Shown: positions 58,331 through 64,000 of the stretch, piece by piece
Layout: every line of letters begins with the position of its first letter
How positions within the stretch are numbered: position 1 is the stretch's first letter
Source: Anaeramoeba flamelloides
Lineage: Eukaryota; Metamonada; Anaeramoebidae
DNA: 64,000 nt
Direction: 5' to 3'
NCBI GenBank assembly: GCA_027625915.1
Contig: JANTQA010000030.1
Coordinates: 1,426,001 to 1,490,000 of the forward strand
Translations under genes and position numbers: made by a program
The notes under the pieces: model-generated
Databases searched by the model: none
Seen by the model: the letters and a program-made list of their open reading frames with translations, nothing else
What the model was told of the DNA's origin: nothing

Positions 58331-58574
58331 CGAATGCACTCAGAATCATCTAAGGACACCCATCTCATAAGAAAACTTGTATTTAGAAGCTTTTTAAAGG
58401 CCAAAAAAAAAGTTTATTTATTTTTTTTTATTGATTAAAATTATTGATGAGGAAGTGAAGATTACACTCTAAGTGTCCTTTTACTTAAATTACCTTTTAG
58501 GTGTTTAAACGTAAAATCATAGATTCTAGGATTATAAATTAAGGAAAATAATTTTAAACTGTCACAACTTATTG

Positions 58575-59027
58575 TTGAGAGAAAAATGTTAGACACAGAA
58601 AAATGGTTAGACACCATTTTTAATTGGGAACATTAGTAAAATTGAAAATCAAATCCTATTGATAACTAGGTGACTTTTATATAAATCCAGGTTTAAAGGT
58701 GTTAAAAGTTCATTAATCTGGGGTATTTGTAGTATACCCATTTGAAAAGTTGATAACTAAAGTAGATCATGCTGTGTTAACAAAAATCCAAGTTATAGGA
58801 AAGTTTACTATTAAATCTGAAAATGGTCATTTTTAAACTTGCTTTAGGCTATAAGAGATAAGGTTTTGAAACAGTAGAATTACATTAATCGTTATACTAA
58901 TAATTAGATTATTGTTATTTTCTTTAGTTATTTCACAAACGATTGAAATTAAAAATCATTTTCAGTAATGTTCAAAATTAAAATTGCTGTACGACTATTT
59001 TTCTCTGTTTCCAACATTTTTCTCTCT
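58575..59027. mobile_element. ~450-bp TIR element, family B, copy 3
   Basis: Starts TTGAGAGAAAAATGTTAGAC and ends 'ccaacatttttctctc'. The interior is very close to 37876-38327, suggesting recent spread. The flank at 58430-58560 matches (inverted) the flank of copy 1. Confidence 0.75.
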
Positions 59028-59084
59028 ATAGTTAAAAGCATTTCATTAGAATTTAAATCTTTTGATTTATTTAAAAATATAGAT

Positions 59085-59290
59085 TTATCTTTTGTTTAGG
59101 AAGGACACGCCGATAAAAAGTGAAAAATATTTTCTATTATTTCGACATGTTCCTACTTTAAACACAGAGGACATAATTTATTAGAGTTTTTATTTATTAC
59201 ATAGTAGTATTCTATTTAAGCGGTTGATAAACGTTCGGAATTTTAGAATTGTTGGGCTTGATGGACAACTTAAGTATTTTTAATTAATAA
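59085..59290 (-). mobile_element. LINE C-terminal fragment
   Basis: The minus strand reads ILKFRTFINRLNR, then Asn-Lys-x-Ser-Asn-Lys-Leu-Cys-Pro-Leu-Cys and a His-x-x-x-Cys remnant after frameshifts. It corresponds to ILKLRNFTNYLNRYS and CKLCKK of the 30-36 kb LINE. Confidence 0.55.
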
Positions 59291-59334
59291 ATATTTTTTT
59301 TTGGCTTTTAATTATTTTTTTTACATATTTTTTT

Positions 59335-59650
59335 AGTGTCATCAAGTACCATCAAGTTTCTAGGTTTACTTGAGGTTTTCTGTTTTATTCAGTGAAGTGT
59401 TCTAGGGTTTTTTACTTTTGAAATAAACAGAAACTTTTAAAAAATTTTCGGTTTATTTCAAAAATTAAAAAAAACCTAACGAAAATCTATCGATTATCTA
59501 AATAAACATATAACCCAAGAAAACATAACGTCACTTTTTTTAATTTGAGAAATAATATAAAATTTTTGAAATTTTCTTTATATTTCTAAAATTACTTTAA
59601 TTTCTAATTAAAACAAAAATTAAAAAAAAGATAACGACTGTTTTCCAAAA
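59335..59650. repeat. Two adjacent foldback repeats of the AACCTA family
   Basis: Long-type palindrome at about 59335-59520, followed by the short type to about 59650. The centres are 'gaaataaacagaaacttt' and 'gaaataatataaaattttt'. The order resembles the arrangement at the left edge of the window. Confidence 0.45.
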
Positions 59651-59756
59651 TTCAAAAAAAATGAGTAAAATCTTTACTTTTTTTCATTTATTTAGATAAA
59701 GTAGCAATTAAAGAAAATTTATCAAATAAAAAAAAAGAGAAGTAGAAAAATAATTA

Positions 59757-59789
<33 letters not shown>

Positions 59790-60858
59790 TCATTATAATA
59801 ATCAAATCGAAAGTATCCACATCATGAATACACATTAGGGGTAAAAATCAGATGGATATATTATCAATTGCTATAAAAATTCCACAAACCATGATTAATA
59901 ATGGGTATTCCACAGCTCTCAGAGCGGGGCACCCAGTACCCAAATTTATATATTTTTTACTATTTTTAAATATTTTTTTTCACTTTATTTTTATTATATT
60001 TTTCTATATTACCATAAGTTTTCTAACCATAAGAGCTTTGATAAAAAATTCTCAGCACGTACTATAAATTTCATAATTTTGATTAATCATGTTGAAGAGT
60101 TTCTACGTATTAAAATCTTTGATTTTACTCCCTACTTTTAAATTTTCGAAAACCTAATAACATTTCCAACTGATAGAATTCAAATGCGCCAAATAAATTT
60201 ATTATCCAGTAGGGATAATTGATATGACGAATCATTTTATCTAATAAAATCAAAAATAGTAATAAAAAAAGTAACATTGTTTAAAATAATAATATTTTTA
60301 ATTCAGAAATCAACATTATCTAATTATTTTCATTCTAGATAATTCGAACTCAAATAAAAATAATAATTGTTTAATTGATCTATTTATATATATATATATA
60401 TATATAATCCAATTACTTCTTCTTTACTCTATATTATTTTTAATTCTCCTGGGAATATTTTCTGATTTAAAAAATTTTTGATTAAATAATAATTTCCTAT
60501 TTCCACCGAATTTTCAAATTCTATTTACATTTAATTTATCTAATTCTAGTTTGTTTCAGAAAATGCGATGGCGTTTTATTAAATTCTTCTTCACAGATAA
60601 AGATTTATTGGATGTGTTTGTTTGGTTTGATCATTATTTGGACTTAAATAGTAAAAACCCAGAAAATTTATCAATTGTCCAAAAAAATCAAAATTTTTAA
60701 ATAGTAATTGGATTTTATAATAAATAACGAGTAACACCCAATATAATTTTTTATTCAGAATAAAGAAAAAAATATAAAATTTAAGTTATTTAAGAATCCC
60801 TTAACATAAAATTTAAAAAAAAATAGATAATAAATTATATAATTTCTTTATTAAATCT

Positions 60859-60909
<51 letters not shown>

Positions 60910-60961
60910 TGATATTATATACATCAAATACTATATTCAAAAAATATAATATTTTGTAAAA
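59651..60961. other. Gap with TA microsatellites
   Basis: (TA)n runs lie at about 59757-59782, 60388-60406 and 60861-60907. The plus frame at 59852-60067 is mostly low-complexity hydrophobic and is not accepted. Confidence 0.35.
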
Positions 60962-61297
60962 CTAAAAACAACCGTCATATCTTTCCAACCAAAAGAATCT
61001 TAAAGGGAAAATGGTTTCAATTCCAAAGCTCACCCTTTCACATAACCATTGAATGTCTTCCCATTTCAGATTGATGTTGATTTCGACAATATTGTTTACC
61101 ATAGGAACATTTAGGTCCCGTATAAGCCGTTTTTTATCAAAATTATAAGGCTTTTTTATTTGAACAAGTCGGAAGCGATTTGTTTTAATATAAGATAATT
61201 CATACCGTTTTAATTTTGTTTCAAGATATAATACATATTTTAGAAATTTCTGTCTTAAATCAAATTTTCTACCAAGTGAATATTTATAAAAGTACAA
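60962..61297 (-). CDS. Unknown exon-like frame
   Basis: Frame of at least 111 residues without a clear ATG (the first codon counted is TTG). It contains KFLKYVLYLETKLKRYELSY, then NRFRLVQIKKPYNFDKKRLI and ends in NLKWEDIQWLCERVSFGIE plus an aromatic tail WLERYDGCF. Residue composition, with Trp, Arg, Pro and Gly, is more protein-like than the spacer frames. I do not recognise it. Confidence 0.3.
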   Translation of the reverse strand: MYFYKYSLGRKFDLRQKFLKYVLYLETKLKRYELSYIKTNRFRLVQIKKPYNFDKKRLIRDLNVPMVNNIVEININLKWEDIQWLCERVSFGIETIFPLRFFWLERYDGCF

Positions 61298-63112
61298 TAA
61301 ATTATAAGTGAAACTATGAGATAAATAATAAATAAATAAATAATTTTAAAAAAAATAATAATAATAATAAATTCTTTAATAATTATAATTGAGTTTGCAA
61401 ATATATTTGATAATGTGAATTATGGAAAGATATAAAGACTTGATTTTTTTCCTTTGAACCCAAATAAATCTTTTAGATTTTCAAAATTATGGAATTATAC
61501 CAGAATTACAAAACACTTTAATTTAATATTTTTTACATATTTTTTAGGTTTTGAAACATTCCCAAAAAACACCTAGCACTTGAATATACTTGATTTTTTT
61601 TTGAGACTCTAAAAAAATATTTTCAAGTACTTTGAAGAATTAAAAACATTCTGAAATAATAATATATATTTTTTTCTTTCAACAATATAAATATACACAC
61701 ACAACACACACACGCACACACAGATATATAATTATCTACTTTAAACGCTTAGGTTTTTTTTTGAAAACTTTTGAGTATATTTGGATGTGTTAGTTTTTTT
61801 TAGGTTAGGCTTTAAAGTATGCAAAAGCATGTTTGGGATCGGTAAAGATCAGGGCATTTTTTGGTTCGTTTGGATAATTTAGACAAACCAATCCCTTATT
61901 TAGAAAGGAAAGCCGGATATAGTTTGACTTGGGTACCCTTAGATTGGGTAGGATATGTGGATTTATGTTTGATTATAACTGGATTTTTATTGAAATTATT
62001 AAAGATGAAAAATTTACAACAATTATACACAATTAGAAATTATCATTACAAAGCCCTTTTATCTTATTTGTAAACACCATTCAGCAATGATAAGAAATGA
62101 TACGGGCTCCCAAGAATTCAATTATTTTCACACACATGGGTGAAATATAATTCTCCAAAATTTACTAAAAAAACGTGCTTAATTTTACCCAAATGAAAAA
62201 AAATATTCTACTAAAATTGTAGTGTGATCTTTAAACTGTGTTTACACCAACGGATATTTATAAGAAGTTCTTCATAAAAAAAAAATATTTTTTTTTGAGT
62301 ATGTTTCATTTTCTGGAATTTTCAAGAATATTTGAGAGATGATTGTTATCATTTCAAGATCTAATCTCATAAGTTCATTTAAATTCAAATTTAAAATCTG
62401 TAAATATATCCCCATTTCGAAAAAAAAAAAACTTTCAAATTTAAACAGGATATTTTAATTTTGATTCTAGGATTAAAATTGTTAATATGGGCTGTTATGA
62501 ACCCTTCCATAGTAGATTCTGATAACTACTTTAAAATTTTATAAATGTTTGAAAATTTTTTGGTTCAATTTTGAATATTTAAAAATTTTTTGACTCAACA
62601 TAAAATAAGGATGAAGAAAGAATATTTTTTTTATTTAAATGTAAGAAACTTACCAGAATTAATTGTTGTAAATATTATTTGAAATGAAAATTTCTAAAGT
62701 TTTATTCATAAAATTTAAAAAATGGAAATGGCGCCAAAAATTCATAAAACTTTTTTTGAATTACTCAGTCTTACATATTTCCTAGAAAGTTTGAAAATTT
62801 AAATTCCTGATTTAAGACTTACTAACATTTATGTTTAATAAATGAATAATCTTTATTGTAAGATTACCACAGAGGTTTTTCTGATTTTTATTTGGAAAAA
62901 GTTTCAACATTCATAAAATCAATAAAAAAAATTACCTTTGATCTAATATGTTTTTTTCTTTTTGAAATTTAGACAAATTAAAACAAAATATTGGTATTTA
63001 TAAATAATTAGAAAACCGAATTCTTTTTAATATATGCTAAACTAGTATAATTGAGTTAAATTAACAAATTCATTTTTTTTTATCCAATATAAACAATTTC
63101 ACAGTTAAAGAG
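61298..63112. other. Gap with one doubtful frame and an (AC)n tract
   Basis: An (AC)n tract lies at about 61692-61722. The plus frame at 61861-62073 (DKPIPYLERKAGYSLTWVPL, then a hydrophobic stretch) is protein-like in its first half but has no ATG and no recognised family; it could be a broken exon. The remainder is AT-rich spacer. Confidence 0.3.
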
Positions 63113-64000
63113 ATGTCAATACCAAAAGGTGAATTACATGTATTTAAAGGTACTGAATCGAGATTGAATAAAAATATATTTTGGAAAGTTCAAAATTGAA
63201 AGTATTTATTCTTAATCTCGGAAATAATATAATTAAAAAATAATTATCAAAAGTTAGGTTGGAACTTGAAATTTTATAACAATTATTTTTGTTGGTTTAT
63301 TTCATTTCAATGAATGGGTATATCCTTTTTGAAATAGTTGTCAGTGTTTACATAATAACTGTATAAAAATTTCATTTCATTATTTAACTTTTTATAATAA
63401 GTTAGTTTTTCTTAGAAAAAAGTTGTAATTAGTGATCTCTATTAGAAAAAGTTCAAAGGAAAAATGAAGTGAAAATTATATTTCCTTTATTCGAAAAAAT
63501 ATTGTATTAAAAGTACTTGATTTTTTTTTTTTTTAGTCTAAATTAAGAGTGTTTTTTTCCTTAAGGGACTAGTCTCTATTAAATTTTATTAGGTAAATTT
63601 AATAGAGATTTAGATTTTTTTTTGACAATTGCTTAGATTTGATACCACTGTGAAAAACTTCTTTGTATAGTAATGAAATCTCGATAAATAACATTCATTA
63701 AATTTAGTTATTGTTTTTATAGAAATAAACAATTTTTCCTTTTTTTCGCTTTTTTGAAAGTTGCTTTTTTTCAACTTTTAGCAAAAATACAAAAAATAAA
63801 AAAAATTATAAGCAAGAAAGCTAAACCTTGTTGTGTTTGTGGAAGACCTACAAAAAATAGTTTGAAAAATAAACCTGAAAAGTTTTTTTTTGGATTTGCA
63901 TGAAAAAACAGTTTGATTCAAAAAAAATATGCAATATATGCTTTACTCAAAATAAAAGATTTTCTTTTTTTTCTAGTACCATTCTTTTTCTCGATGAATC
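63113..64000 (+). CDS. Possible small zinc-motif gene running off the right edge
   Basis: Three pieces fit in phase. Exon 1, 63113-63149, encodes MSIPKGELHVFK. Exon 2, 63782-63881, encodes KIQKIKKIISKKAKPCCVCG, then RPTKNSLKNKPE. Exon 3, from 63977 to the edge, encodes TILFLDE. The introns are 632 and 95 bp with GT-AG ends. The CCVCGRP block could be half of a zinc site. The family is not recognised and the model is tentative. Confidence 0.35.

Noticed and set aside
59852-60067. 71-residue plus frame starting MDILSIAIKI
   Set aside because: The second half is a run of Phe/Ile/Leu codons typical of T-rich spacer, with no domain or splice support.
1-64000. tRNA or rRNA genes, and CRISPR arrays
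   Set aside because: Scanned by eye for T-loop words, long GC-richer blocks and spaced direct repeats; none was found. A covariance-model search could still reveal a tRNA.

Overview
The window looks like nuclear DNA from a free-living anaerobic amoeboid protist. It is strongly AT-rich, with long A, T and TA runs. It uses the standard stop codons, has short GT-AG introns (about 90-170 bp) plus a few of 0.6-2.9 kb, and carries Asn- and Lys/Glu-rich proteins. Gene content and protein style suggest Anaeramoeba or a relative: an ankyrin-BTB protein with 'FHYLCQ'-type repeats, a giant Asn-rich DOCK exchange factor, and a small bacterial-type protein resembling the iron-only-hydrogenase 'system regulator' family. 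That assignment is inference from recalled protein style, not a search.

Layout. 1-3.6 kb: LINE relic, foldback repeats, two 197-bp TA-flanked MITEs, a ~450-bp TIR element and a decayed gene copy. 3.6-8.0 kb (minus): ankyrin-repeat/BTB gene, here modelled with three exons. 8.0-14.2 kb: two decayed LINE copies flanking a B-box-like zinc-finger exon. 15.9-16.2 kb (minus): hydrogenase-regulator-like protein. 19-20 kb: TIR element. 21.3-28.5 kb (minus): DOCK-family Rho/Rac GEF of at least 2,343 residues. 28.7 kb: small unknown ORF. 30.0-36.3 kb (minus): a nearly full-length LINE with a recognisable target-site duplication, an ORF1 with three RRM domains, an APE endonuclease plus RT ORF2, and a MITE inside ORF2. 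38.7-43.0 kb (plus): proteasome ubiquitin receptor Rpn10 with a 2.85-kb intron. 43.5-44.2 kb: second copy of the 19-kb TIR element. 47.7-49.0 kb (minus): two thymidine kinase domains fused in tandem. 50-52 kb: tandem hairpins and three MITEs. 53.5-54.1 kb: inverted duplication of a DENN-like exon. 54.7-55.5 kb (plus): casein kinase 2 beta-like gene with three exons. 55.9-56.8 kb: ~970-bp long-TIR element. 58-60 kb: more repeats and a LINE scrap. 63.1 kb to the edge: start of a small zinc-motif gene.

The host genes form no operon or pathway; they cover signalling (DOCK, CK2 beta, DENN), protein turnover (Rpn10), nucleotide salvage (TK) and possibly anaerobic hydrogen metabolism. The mobile elements give a layered history, with MITEs inserted into LINEs. 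The strongest novelty candidates are the double thymidine kinase, whose halves have lost different key residues, the hydrogenase-regulator-like gene, and the three-RRM LINE. No tRNA, rRNA, CRISPR or retroviral element was seen.
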